Assembly: GCF_900119315.1 (NCBI RefSeq)
Contig: NZ_LT827010.1
Span: forward strand, 5,489,001 to 5,553,000
Origin: Actinoplanes sp. SE50/110
GTDB taxonomy: Bacteria > Actinomycetota > Actinomycetes > Mycobacteriales > Micromonosporaceae
Direction of reading: 5' to 3'
DNA length: 64,000 nt
Shown here: piece after piece, positions 18,224-26,638 of the stretch
Position numbering within the stretch: position 1 is the stretch's first letter
Layout of the letters: each line of letters starts with the position of its first letter
Program-made: the position numbers and the translations under genes
Notes under the pieces: model-generated
What the model was told of the DNA's origin: nothing
What the model saw: the letters and a program-made list of their open reading frames with translations, nothing else
Databases searched by the model: none

Positions 18224-19231
18224 ATGAGCACAGGTAAGCACAGGACGATGACCGTCGCAGCCGTGGTTGCCCTGACAGTCGGCGTGGCGGGTACCGCTTC
18301 CGCGAGTGCCGCGGTCAGCGGGGCGGACGGCACGATGTACGCCTGCCGGAACAGCGCCGGAGAGGTGAAGCTCCGCGATTCCGGCACACAACCGTGTTCC
18401 AGGACATGGACGCCGATCAGCTGGAATGCCAAAGGCGTCGCCGGCCCAGCGGGCCCGGCCGGCGCCACGGGCGCCACCGGCCTTACCGGCCCGCAGGGGA
18501 CCACCGGTCTTACCGGCCCGCAAGGCGCCACCGGTCTTACCGGCCCGCAAGGCCCCACCGGTCTTACCGGCCCGCAAGGCGCCACCGGTCTTACCGGCCC
18601 GCAGGGTCCCATCGGCCTCACCGGTCCGCAAGGCCCCACCGGGCCGCAGGGCGCCACCGGGCCGCAAGGCCCCGCGGGAGCTCAAGGCGCCACCGGCTTG
18701 CCGGGGAGCGACGGCGCCGCGGGTCCCGCGGGCCCGGCCGGCGCGCAAGGCCCGCAGGGCAAGACCGGCGCCACCGGCCCGCAGGGCGCGAAGGGCGCCA
18801 CCGGCCCGCAGGGTCCCCAGGGAGTGCCGGGCCCAGCGGGCGCGCCGGGAAGCGCGACGACCATCCGGTTCGGGTACCTGACCTGTTCTCCCCAGACGTG
18901 TGAGGACAGCCTCGACCTTCAGGCCACCACGCCCGGCCTTACCGAGACCGGCATCAGGTCCGGCAACGCCACCTACTTCTGCGTCGAAGGCGTTCCGCAG
19001 AGCGCGACATCTTTCCTGGTGCAGTACGAAGTCTCTGATGCCGCGGCGGCGGAGTGGTCGACCGCGGCGACCAACTCCCAGCCCTCGGTGGGCCAGAGCA
19101 CGTTCAGTCGCCTCAGGCCGACGTCGGCATACCTCAGCTCGGTCGGCTGCCCCGGCGACACGGCCATGGTGATCCACGCGGCGACCGGAGCGATCTCGCA
19201 CCCGGCCGCCTGGACGGTGGTGTTCCAGTAG
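18224..19231 (+). CDS. secreted collagen-like protein
   Basis: 335 aa. Signal peptide 1-30 (MTVAAVVALTVGVAG core, ASASA cleavage region), a small N-terminal domain with a Cys pair (YACRNS, QPCSR), 46-47 uninterrupted Gly-X-Y triplets from residue 71 to about 211, then a C-terminal globular domain of about 125 residues with four cysteines. Triplets are rich in GPQ, GLT and GAT, so stability would come from Thr/Gln and Pro and not hydroxyproline, as in other bacterial collagens. No wall anchor or membrane segment is visible at the C-terminus. Likely a secreted trimeric fibre or spore-surface protein. It converges on ileS with six bases between stops and is divergent from the giant Ig protein gene. 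Confidence 0.9.
   Translation: MSTGKHRTMTVAAVVALTVGVAGTASASAAVSGADGTMYACRNSAGEVKLRDSGTQPCSRTWTPISWNAKGVAGPAGPAGATGATGLTGPQGTTGLTGPQGATGLTGPQGPTGLTGPQGATGLTGPQGPIGLTGPQGPTGPQGATGPQGPAGAQGATGLPGSDGAAGPAGPAGAQGPQGKTGATGPQGAKGATGPQGPQGVPGPAGAPGSATTIRFGYLTCSPQTCEDSLDLQATTPGLTETGIRSGNATYFCVEGVPQSATSFLVQYEVSDAAAAEWSTAATNSQPSVGQSTFSRLRPTSAYLSSVGCPGDTAMVIHAATGAISHPAAWTVVFQ
18479..18640 (+). repeat. 27-bp tandem repeat coding for GLTGPQGxT
   Basis: Six 27-bp units, each encoding three Gly-X-Y triplets (GLT-GPQ-G[A/P/T][T/I]). The units are nearly identical at the DNA level, so this part of the collagen region probably grew by recent duplication and can vary in copy number in frame. Confidence 0.9.
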
Positions 19232-19237
19232 GCGCCC

Positions 19238-22200
19238 CTACGAGCGGGTGATCCAGAAGGTCAGGCCGATCGAGTCGTCGCTGAACTCCCGCGGATCGGC
19301 CCAGTCCGGGTCGCCGGCCGCGAAGTCGGTGGCCAGCACCTCGTCGGCGACCAGGTCGCGGTGCTCGGCCAGGGCCAGCGACGTGTCCCCGCCAGCCCGG
19401 TAGCGCAGCCGGATCCGGTCGGAGACCTCCAGGCCGCTGCCCTTGCGGGCCTCCTGGATCTGCCGGATCGCGTCCCGGGCCACACCGGCCCGGCGCAGCT
19501 CCGGGGTCAGGTGCAGGTCGAGCGCGAGGGTGGCGCCGGCGTCCGAGGCGACCGCCCAGCCCTCCCGCGGCGTCTCGGTGATCACCACCTCGTCCGGGGC
19601 GAGCGTGACCTCTTCCCCGTCGACCGTGACGGTCGCGGATCCCTTCGTCCGCAGATCGTCCTTCAGTCGTGCCGCGTCAGCGGCCTGGATGACCGCCGCG
19701 ACCTGCTGGACGGCCTTGCCGAAGCGCCGGCCCAGGGCGCGGAAGTTCGCCTTCGCGGTGGTGTCGACGAACGAACCGGCGAGCGCCTCGACCGCGTTGA
19801 CGTTGAGCTCGGCGGCGATCTCGGAAAGCAGCTCGGGCGGCAGGTCGGCGCCGCCGGACACCAGGGCCCGCGACAGCGGCTGCCGGATCTTGAGGCCGGA
19901 TTCGGCGCGGGCGGTGCGACCCAGCTCGACCAGCCGCCGGGTGGTCGCCATCTGCGCGGACAGATCGTGGTCGACCAGGGCGGTGTCCGGCTCCGGGAAC
20001 GCCGCGAGGTGCACCGAGGACGGCGCCTGCGGATCGACCGCGACGATCAGGTCCTGCCACACCCGCTCGGTGACGAACGGGGTGATCGGCGCCATCAGCA
20101 GGGTCACGGCGCGTAGCGCTTCGTGGAGGGTGGCGAGGGCGGCGGGGTCGCCTCGCCAGAAACGGCGGCGGCTACGGCGTACGTACCAATTGGAAAGATC
20201 GTCGATGAAGGCGGCGATCAGTTTGCCCGTCTCGTGCGGGTCGAACGCCGCCATCGCGCTGTCGACCTTCGCGATGAGCTGCTGCAACTCGGAGAGAACC
20301 CAACGATCAAGGGCGGACCGCTGCGCGGGCTCCGGGTCCGCCGCGGACGGCGTCCACTGGGCGGTACGGCCGTAGAGCGCCTGGAAAGCGACCGTGTTCC
20401 AGTACGTCAGCAGGGTCTTGCGGACCACCTCCTGCAGCCCGGAGTGACCGACCCGGCGAGCCGACCACGGTGAGCCGACGGCCGCCATGTACCAGCGGAC
20501 CGCGTCGGCGCCGTGCTGATCCATCAGCGGGATCGGCTCCAGGATGTTGCCGAGGTGCTTGGACATCTTGCGGCCGTCCTCGGCGAGGATGTGGCCGAGA
20601 CAGACCACGTTCTCGTAGGACGAGCGGTCGAAGACGAGCGTGCTGACCGCCATCAGGGTGTAGAACCAGCCGCGGGTCTGGTCGATGGCCTCGGAGATGA
20701 ACTGGGCCGGGAAGCGGCGCTCGAACAGTTCGGCGTTCTGGTACGGATAGCCGAACTGGGCGAACGGCATCGACCCCGAGTCGTACCAGGCGTCGATGAC
20801 CTCCGGGACCCGGACCGATTCCGCCTCGCACTGCGGGCAGGCGAATGTGATCTCGTCGATGAACGGCCGATGCGGATCCAGGTCGGACAGATCACGGTTG
20901 GTCAGGTGGGACAGCTCGGCTCGCGAGCCGATGCACGTCAGGTGGCCCGCCGCGCACCGCCAGATGGGCAACGGCGTACCCCAGTAGCGGTTCCGGGACA
21001 GCGCCCAGTCGACGTTGTTGACGAGCCAGTCCCCGTACCGACCGTGCTTGATGTTGGCCGGTTGCCAGTTCGTCTTCTCGTTCTCCCGCAACAGCGCGTC
21101 CCGCACCGCGGTGGTCCGGACGTACCAGGACGGCTGCGCGTAGTAGATCAGCGCGGTGTGGCACCGCCAGCAGTGCGGATACTTGTGCTCGTACGGCTCA
21201 TGCCGGAACAGCCGGCCGCTGGTCCGCAGCTCCTCGACGAGCGGCCCGTTCGCCTCCCGGAAGAACATGCCGCCGACCAGTTCGATCTCCGGCTCGAAGG
21301 TGCCGTCCCGGCGCACCGGATTGACCATCGGCAGACCGTAGGCGCGGCAGCTGGCCAGGTCGTCAGCGCCGAACGCCGGGGACTGGTGGACCAGCCCGGT
21401 GCCGCTGTCGGTGGTCACGTAGTTCGCCAGGATCACGATGTGCGCGTCCGGCACGTCGACCATCGCGAACGGGGGCTGATAGGTCCAGCGCTCCAGTTCC
21501 TTGCCGAGGAATGACTCGCCGGTCGGGGTGAGACCCTCCGGGATCAGCGGCTCGGCGACGATCAACCGCTCCCTACCGTCGGTGACCACCACGTAGGTGA
21601 CCGACGGGTGCACCGCGACCGCCGTGTTCGACACCAGGGTCCACGGCGTGGTCGTCCAGACCAGCAGCGACGTCGTCCCGGCCAGCGGGCCCGAGGTGAG
21701 CGGGAAACGCACGTAGACCGACGGGTCGACGTCGATCTCGTACCCCTGGTCCAGCTCGTGGTCGGAGAGCGTCGTCTGGTCCCGCGGACACCACGGGGCG
21801 ACGCGGAAATCCTCGACCAGCAGACCCTTGTCGAAGATCTGCTTGAGTGACCACCAGACCGAGTCGATGTACGCCGGGTCCATGGTCCGGTACGCGTCGT
21901 CCATGTCGACCCAGTAGCCCATCCGCCGGGTGAGGGCGGCGAAGGCGTCGGTGTGCCGGGTCACCGACTCGCGGCACCGGTCGTTGAACGCGGCGATCCC
22001 GTACGCCTCGATGTCCTGCTTGCCGCTGAAACCGAGCTCCTTCTCCACGGCGAGCTCGACCGGCAGGCCGTGACAGTCCCAGCCGGCCTTGCGGGCGACG
22101 TGGAAACCCTTCATCGTCCGGTAGCGCGGGAACACGTCCTTGAACACCCGCGCCTCGATGTGGTGCGCGCCGGGCATCCCGTTCGCGGTCGGCGGGCCCT

Positions 22201-22333
22201 CGTAGAACACCCACTCGGGACGACCCGCGGACTGCCGCAGGCTCTCCGCGAAGACGTTCCGCTCCTGCCAGAAGCGGAGCACCTCGTGATCGAGGGTGGG
22301 CAGGTCGACCTGGGCCGGAACCGGGCGATACAT
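19238..22333 (-). CDS. ileS: isoleucyl-tRNA synthetase, type 2, with GAHH signature
   Basis: 1031 aa, the usual length for the long eukaryote-like IleRS2 group. The segment EGPPTANGMP, then KDVFPRYRTMKG and AGWDCHGLPVE are classic IleRS sequences; KMSKH at residues 589-593 is the KMSKS loop; CPRDQTTLSDHE belongs to the editing/zinc region and the C-terminal tRNA-binding domain is complete. Residues 55-58, where HxGH is expected, read GAHH: first and third positions are swapped. Swapped GxHH enzymes have been described as natural IleRS2 forms with extreme mupirocin resistance. The ATG at 22333 is clear. No T-box was recognised upstream. It charges tRNA-Ile for translation and is the only copy in this window. 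Confidence 0.97.
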   Translation of the reverse strand: MYRPVPAQVDLPTLDHEVLRFWQERNVFAESLRQSAGRPEWVFYEGPPTANGMPGAHHIEARVFKDVFPRYRTMKGFHVARKAGWDCHGLPVELAVEKELGFSGKQDIEAYGIAAFNDRCRESVTRHTDAFAALTRRMGYWVDMDDAYRTMDPAYIDSVWWSLKQIFDKGLLVEDFRVAPWCPRDQTTLSDHELDQGYEIDVDPSVYVRFPLTSGPLAGTTSLLVWTTTPWTLVSNTAVAVHPSVTYVVVTDGRERLIVAEPLIPEGLTPTGESFLGKELERWTYQPPFAMVDVPDAHIVILANYVTTDSGTGLVHQSPAFGADDLASCRAYGLPMVNPVRRDGTFEPEIELVGGMFFREANGPLVEELRTSGRLFRHEPYEHKYPHCWRCHTALIYYAQPSWYVRTTAVRDALLRENEKTNWQPANIKHGRYGDWLVNNVDWALSRNRYWGTPLPIWRCAAGHLTCIGSRAELSHLTNRDLSDLDPHRPFIDEITFACPQCEAESVRVPEVIDAWYDSGSMPFAQFGYPYQNAELFERRFPAQFISEAIDQTRGWFYTLMAVSTLVFDRSSYENVVCLGHILAEDGRKMSKHLGNILEPIPLMDQHGADAVRWYMAAVGSPWSARRVGHSGLQEVVRKTLLTYWNTVAFQALYGRTAQWTPSAADPEPAQRSALDRWVLSELQQLIAKVDSAMAAFDPHETGKLIAAFIDDLSNWYVRRSRRRFWRGDPAALATLHEALRAVTLLMAPITPFVTERVWQDLIVAVDPQAPSSVHLAAFPEPDTALVDHDLSAQMATTRRLVELGRTARAESGLKIRQPLSRALVSGGADLPPELLSEIAAELNVNAVEALAGSFVDTTAKANFRALGRRFGKAVQQVAAVIQAADAARLKDDLRTKGSATVTVDGEEVTLAPDEVVITETPREGWAVASDAGATLALDLHLTPELRRAGVARDAIRQIQEARKGSGLEVSDRIRLRYRAGGDTSLALAEHRDLVADEVLATDFAAGDPDWADPREFSDDSIGLTFWITRS

Positions 22334-22524
22334 GCCCGCAGACTTTACCCGTCACGCCACGACCGCGTCCGTGGAGGCGCTCGGCACTCCCCCGGACGGC
22401 GTGGCGCGGATCCCGCACATATCTACAATTCTCTATTTACAACGCCTCGGGGCTCCGGTAGCACGGGTGCGGTGGCCGCCATCCCCGCCGGCCACCGTCC
22501 GGAACTCGACGAGGCGGTGTCACC
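22334..22524. promoter_or_regulatory. divergent promoter region ileS / sialidase-like gene
   Basis: The 191-bp gap contains a marked AT-rich island at 22415-22445 in otherwise very GC-rich DNA, the natural place for promoters in both directions. Exact -10 and -35 boxes could not be fixed. Neither a T-box consensus nor an antiterminator-like stem was seen on the ileS side. Confidence 0.4.
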
Positions 22525-23927
22525 GTGCATCCACGTACCACCCTGCTGAGTGCGCTGGCCCTTCCCGCCGCCGCGGCCCTGCTGCTGTGGCCCGCGGCGC
22601 CGGCAGCGGCCAACGCCGCGCTCACCCAGGTCAGCACCGATCCGTACACCGACACCCAGGCACAACATCAGAGTGAGGTGGAGCCGGACACCTATGCTTT
22701 CGGATCCACCATCGTGTCGGCCTTCCAGGTCGGCCGGGTCTCCGGCGGCGGCGCGTCGAACATCGGCTGGGCCCGGTCCGGCGACGGCGGCACGACCTGG
22801 ACCCACGGCTTCCTGCCGGGCGTCACCACCAGCGGCGGCGGTACGTTCGGGCAGGCCAGTGACGCCTCGGTGGCCTTCGACGCCTCGGCGGCTCCACCGT
22901 CGACGTGCTCACCAGCCGGTCCACCGACGGCGGGCTGACCTGGTCGAACCCGGTCATCACGGCAACCGGCTCACTGGACAAGAACTGGATCGTCTGCGAC
23001 AACACCGCGGCCAGCCCGCACTACGGCAACTGCTACACCGAGTACGACGTCACCAGCTCCGGCGACTCCATCAGAATGAAGACGTCCACCGACGGCGGTG
23101 CCACCTGGGGCTCGGCACTGGCCCCCGGAGGCAGCCACGCCGGCCTCGGCGGACAGCCGGTCGTGCTGCGCAACGGCGACGTCATCGTGCCGTACCTGTC
23201 GACCACCGACACCATCCGCTCATTCCGCAGCACCAACGGCGGCAGCTCGTGGAACTCGACCGTCGCCGTCGCCACCGTCAGCCACCACGACGTGGCCGGC
23301 GGCCTGCGCGAGGAGCCTCTGCCCAGCGCCGAGGCCGACGCCGCCGGCACCGTGTACGTCAGCTGGTCGGACTGCCGGTTCCGCAGCGGCTGCCCCCGCA
23401 ACGACATCGTCATCGCCAAGTCGACGAGCGAGACCACCTGGGCCGCGCCGGTGCGGGTGCCGATCGACGCGACCAGCAGCACGGTGGAACATTTCGTGCC
23501 CGGCATCGGGGTCGACCCGTCGACGTCCGGCGCATCCGCGCGCATCGGACTCTCCTACTACTACTATCCGGACTCGTCCTGCACGGCGTCGACGTGCCAG
23601 CTCGACGTCGGCTTCATCTCCTCGGTCAACGGCGGCACGTCATGGAGCGGCGCGACCGCGGTGGCCGGGCCGATGAACCTGTCCTGGATCCCGAACACCT
23701 CCCAGGGTCGGATGTTCGGCGACTACATCTCGACGTCCGTCGTCGCCGGGGGCAACGCCTACCCGGTGCTGCCGGTCGCCACCGCACCCACCGGGAGCAC
23801 GCTGCATCTCGGCATGTCGGTTCCGGCCGGCGGGCTGCCGGTGGTCGGCGGCGCGAACGCTGCGGGGGCGGCGCTGGCGGGACAGGCGGGCGGTGGGAAC
23901 TCCGCGGTGTGGCGGACTGCGCACTGA
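22525..23927 (+). pseudogene. frameshifted secreted BNR/sialidase-like protein
   Basis: The reading frame from GTG 22525 starts with a good signal peptide (Ala/Leu core, PAAANA end) and continues to about residue 120 (DASVAFDAS), then runs to a TGA at 22938. The downstream half is in another frame from about 22886 to 23927 (GGSTVDVLTS onward). Together they carry at least five Asp-boxes of the S-x-[DN]-x-G-x-x-W type (SGDGGTTW, STDGGLTW, STDGGATW, STNGGSSW, SVNGGTSW), the mark of sialidase-like beta-propellers. The join lies beside a direct repeat GACGCCTCGG (22861 and 22880), so a short deletion is likely; a sequencing error is the alternative. If intact it would be an exported glycan-acting or glycan-binding propeller. 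Confidence 0.75.
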
Positions 23928-24010
23928 CAGGTTGCTCTGCGCGCTCCTGGTGGCTTGCGCTCCGCGTAGGCCGCCGTCCTCGTGATCCCATGGTCTACGC
24001 AGCTCGGGGG

Positions 24011-24105
24011 CCGCGCAGCACGCGGGCCACGCAGCACGCAGGCCACGCAGCACGCAGGCCACGCAGCACGCAGGCCACGCAGCACGCAGGCCACGCGGCA
24101 CGCGG
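24011..24105 (+). repeat. 16-bp tandem repeat, six copies
   Basis: Six head-to-tail units of CCACGCAGCACGCAGG, the four central copies identical, the first and last with a few changes and the last one base short. The unit length is not a multiple of three and the copies are contiguous without spacers, so this is a non-coding minisatellite and not a CRISPR. Confidence 0.95.
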
Positions 24106-24370
24106 CCTTGGGATCCACAGTTCCTGCAGCCCGGCACTCTCCGGCAGGAGACCGTTCGTGGTCCCTAGCCGGAGCCTCGACGGAGAACTGCTATGCGGGA
24201 AGCCGACCCCCTCCTGGCAGAGCTCCCCTGCCCGAGTGCGGGATAGGCCAACGGGATCGCGCCAGGTGAGCGGTGCGGTAGCGCGGCATGTGATGAGTGT
24301 CGGGGCCCAGCTTTCATCGGCGGTTCGGTGCGGCTTGGCGGGAATATCTTTTTTTGGCACTTGACGGGGC

Positions 24371-24399
24371 TTACACTTTGTTTTCGGGGCCGGGATAAT
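24371..24399 (+). promoter_or_regulatory. sigma-70 type promoter before the repeat-protein gene
   Basis: TTACAC (24371-24376) and GATAAT (24394-24399) are separated by exactly 17 bp, with the start codon about 50 bp downstream. A TTGACG lies ten bases further upstream. The AT content here is much higher than in neighbouring intergenic DNA. Confidence 0.55.
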
Positions 24400-24447
24400 T
24401 TTGGGGTGGGGCAGTTATCGCTGTTTGGTCGGTCGGAGGTCGCGCGG

Positions 24448-25302
24448 ATGCGGGACCGCACCGCGGCACGGGGTTATTCGGCGGAGAAAGAGCAATTCCG
24501 ACGTGATCATGAGCGTCGTCGTGAATGGGGTCTGCGGCAGAGGCACACGCGGAAGTTGGTGCGGAACGGATGGAGGGCTTCGGAGGCTTGGGCGGCCGTT
24601 GTCGCTGCGGATGAACGGCGGCGGCAGGCGATTTCAGGACGGTCACCATCGGCGGGTCCGGCTCCTGCGCCGGGGCCTCACCGGAGGCCGGTCTCCGCTG
24701 CGGCGGTTGAAGAGCAGACTCCGCTGCAGGTGGCGGCCGGGGAACCGGTCCTGCTGCAGGTGGCGGCCGGGGAACCGGTCCTGCTGCAGGTGGCGGCCGG
24801 GGAACCGGCCCCGCCACAGGCGACGACCGACGAACCGGCTTTGTCACAGGCGGCGGCCGACGAACCGGCTTTGTCACAGGCGGCGGCCGACGAACCGGCT
24901 TTGTCACAGGCGGCGGCCGTGGAACTTGCCCGGCAGAAGATTCCGGCCGACGGACCGGCCCCGCTGAAGATTGCGGCCGACGAACCGGTCCGCCCCGGGG
25001 CGGCGAGCGAGGAAAAGGTTGCAGTTAACGGGTCGAGAACAACTAAAACTGTTGATTCTCTGCTTGCGGCGGAGCGGGATCAGGGTGGTATTTTTATTGT
25101 TTTGGTGGGCCGGTGTTTGATGGTGGTCAAGGTGACACTCGGACAGGCGAGCTGGCGCCGGGATCGTCGTGGTCACCGGGCGGTGATACAGGCTGATAAA
25201 GGCGAATACTGTCGCAGGGGAAGAAGTTTTTCTGCGAGCCTGCGTGGTCCACCTGAAGCACCTTGTCAATTTTTCAAGGTGCGCGAGGGTGGGCCGCAAT
25301 AA
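24448..25302 (+). CDS. low-GC basic protein with decapeptide repeats
   Basis: 284 aa, not recognised. The ATG at 24448 has a full GGAGGT seven bases upstream and a promoter-like pair before that; a GTG at 24328 is rejected for lack of both. Residues 1-65 are strongly basic and helical (FRRDHERRREWGLRQRH). Residues 91-180 are nine ten-residue units of the pattern xxLQVAAGEP or ALSQAAADEP. The C-terminal 100 residues hold a short hydrophobic stretch (GIFIVLVGRCLMVV) and a basic tail. Codon third positions are richer in A/T than in neighbours, suggesting recent acquisition or a young gene. It converges on the NDK-like gene, which also has in-frame repeats. Cell location is uncertain. Confidence 0.6.
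   Translation: MRDRTAARGYSAEKEQFRRDHERRREWGLRQRHTRKLVRNGWRASEAWAAVVAADERRRQAISGRSPSAGPAPAPGPHRRPVSAAAVEEQTPLQVAAGEPVLLQVAAGEPVLLQVAAGEPAPPQATTDEPALSQAAADEPALSQAAADEPALSQAAAVELARQKIPADGPAPLKIAADEPVRPGAASEEKVAVNGSRTTKTVDSLLAAERDQGGIFIVLVGRCLMVVKVTLGQASWRRDRRGHRAVIQADKGEYCRRGRSFSASLRGPPEAPCQFFKVREGGPQ
24718..24987 (+). repeat. 30-bp in-frame tandem repeat (decapeptide)
   Basis: Nine 30-bp units inside the gene at 24448. Units 2 and 3 are identical, as are units 5 and 6; outer units are diverged. Copy number changes would keep the reading frame. Confidence 0.9.
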
Positions 25303-25329
25303 CGCGTGCTGCGCAACGGAGTTCGATGA

Positions 25330-26451
25330 TCACTGTTTCTTCGCCGGTTGATCGGCGATCGGCGACGCCCAGCGCTGGTGTATCGGGCCGATGCCGCAGG
25401 CCGTGAGCTGGTGCTGCAAGAGGATGCGGTGGCTCTGGGCGATGGCGTGGTGGCTGCCTATGGCTATCGGGTAACCGTCGACGCGGCTGGCGTACAGCAT
25501 CAGGGTGAGTGCGCGCGGGAGGGTGATACCGGGTAACGCCGACCAGATGGCGGTGACGGCCGAGTCCAGGGAATGTGCGCGGTCCGCGCCGAGGTAGAGG
25601 GCCGCATCGTCGCGCGTCGCGGGGTGCGTGGGCTGGGCGTGGTCGTCCAGGTGATACGGCGGGGGCGGCGGCGGGTCGGTGGCCTGCAGCAGGGGCCAGA
25701 GGTCGGTGACCAGTGCGGGGATGTCGGCGTCCTGACGGAAGTCGCGGCCGGTGGGTCGGGGAGCGTTCGGGGACGCGTCGGAGGAAAGGAACGGGGGTGC
25801 GCACTCTCCGGAGCATGTGGCGGGGGCCGGACCACCGACGCGCAGCAGACCACCGACAGGCGCCGGCCCATCGACGCGCAGCAGACCACCGACAGGCGCC
25901 GGCCCATCGACGCGCGGCGGACCACCGACAGGCGCCGGCCCATCGACGGGCGGCGGACCACCGGCGGGTGCCGGGTGACGGACAGGTGGTCGGCCATCGG
26001 TGGGGCGGTGTGAGGCGGCGTCGCTGGGGGCTGAGTGGGTGTACCCGAGGTGGTCGACGGGCGGTAGGTCGGGGCGGGAGAAGAGGTGGGTGGCTTGGCG
26101 GGCCAGCTCAGCCGGGGTTTCGGCGGTGTGGACGAGGTTGGCGAAGGGGCCGTTGGCGTAGCGGGAGCGGATGGTGCGTTTGACGCGGCGGGCGGCTTCG
26201 AAGGCGTTCGGGCCGGTGAGCAGGAGGGCGGCGGAAGGGGCCGTGCACAGATAGCGGTCGAGGAGGGCGCGCATCAGAACGTGGCCTTCGTCGGTGTACT
26301 CCGACCAGAGGAGGCGGGTGTCGGCCGGGGTCAGGGTGAGGGGGTGGCGGCAGGCGATACGCAGGCCCTCGGCGGTGATGACGGACTCGACGGCGGAACT
26401 CCGGCCCGTGCGCAGGCAGTCCGGTTTGAGGAGGACGAACGCTCGTTCCAT
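25330..26451 (-). CDS. NDK-like domain fused to repeat linker and unknown C-terminal domain
   Basis: 373 aa. Residues 1-125 match nucleoside diphosphate kinases: ERAFVLLKPD at the start (Lys9), a TGPNAFEAARRVK helix, RTIRSRY and NLVHTAE, with H108 at the position of the phospho-histidine. True NDKs are about 135-150 residues and stop there. Here a Pro/Gly/Val linker follows, with 12-residue repeats of LLRVDGPAPVGG type, then a C-terminal region of about 130 residues (ALYLGADRAHSLDSAV, LMLYASRVDGYPIAIG) that is not recognised. The ATG at 26451 is clear. NDKs swap phosphate between nucleotides; whether this one does so or senses nucleotides is unknown. It diverges from the membrane protein gene and converges on the low-GC repeat gene. 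Confidence 0.78.
   Translation of the reverse strand: MERAFVLLKPDCLRTGRSSAVESVITAEGLRIACRHPLTLTPADTRLLWSEYTDEGHVLMRALLDRYLCTAPSAALLLTGPNAFEAARRVKRTIRSRYANGPFANLVHTAETPAELARQATHLFSRPDLPPVDHLGYTHSAPSDAASHRPTDGRPPVRHPAPAGGPPPVDGPAPVGGPPRVDGPAPVGGLLRVDGPAPVGGLLRVGGPAPATCSGECAPPFLSSDASPNAPRPTGRDFRQDADIPALVTDLWPLLQATDPPPPPPYHLDDHAQPTHPATRDDAALYLGADRAHSLDSAVTAIWSALPGITLPRALTLMLYASRVDGYPIAIGSHHAIAQSHRILLQHQLTACGIGPIHQRWASPIADQPAKKQ
25831..25975 (-). repeat. 36-bp in-frame tandem repeat in the NDK-like gene
   Basis: Three nearly identical 36-bp units at 25849-25884, 25885-25920 and 25921-25956, with partial or diverged units on both sides. On the coding strand each encodes twelve residues of Pro/Val/Gly/Asp type. 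The unit preserves frame. Confidence 0.9.
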
Positions 26452-26638
26452 GCCGTGGTTCTCTCCGATCGCCCGACCCGCAATCGTACGGGCCGCCGGG
26501 GAGCCAATAGCGATCCGGGCCGGGCCGTGCCGAGCAGGGCGGCCGGGCTGGGCAGGCAAGGCCGGGCGGCGAGTGTGCCAGGTTGCCGGGCGGACGATGG
26601 GTGGGGAACCGAGCGTGGCGGGGGCTCGTCACAGAGGG

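Larger units (their letters stand above)
23928..24447. other. 520-bp intergenic region with repeat array and promoter
   Basis: No gene can be supported here. It holds a 16-bp tandem repeat at 24011-24105, a non-descript stretch, an A/T-rich patch near 24343 and, just before the next gene, a promoter-like pair. Frames crossing the array read through the repeats in all phases and are not genes. Confidence 0.6.

Noticed and set aside
22334..22524. T-box leader upstream of ileS
   Set aside because: The conserved T-box core and an anticodon-pairing stem were not found; only an AT-rich island and short weak stems are present.
24011..24105. CRISPR array
   Set aside because: Copies are only 16 bp, contiguous and without spacers; no cas genes are nearby.
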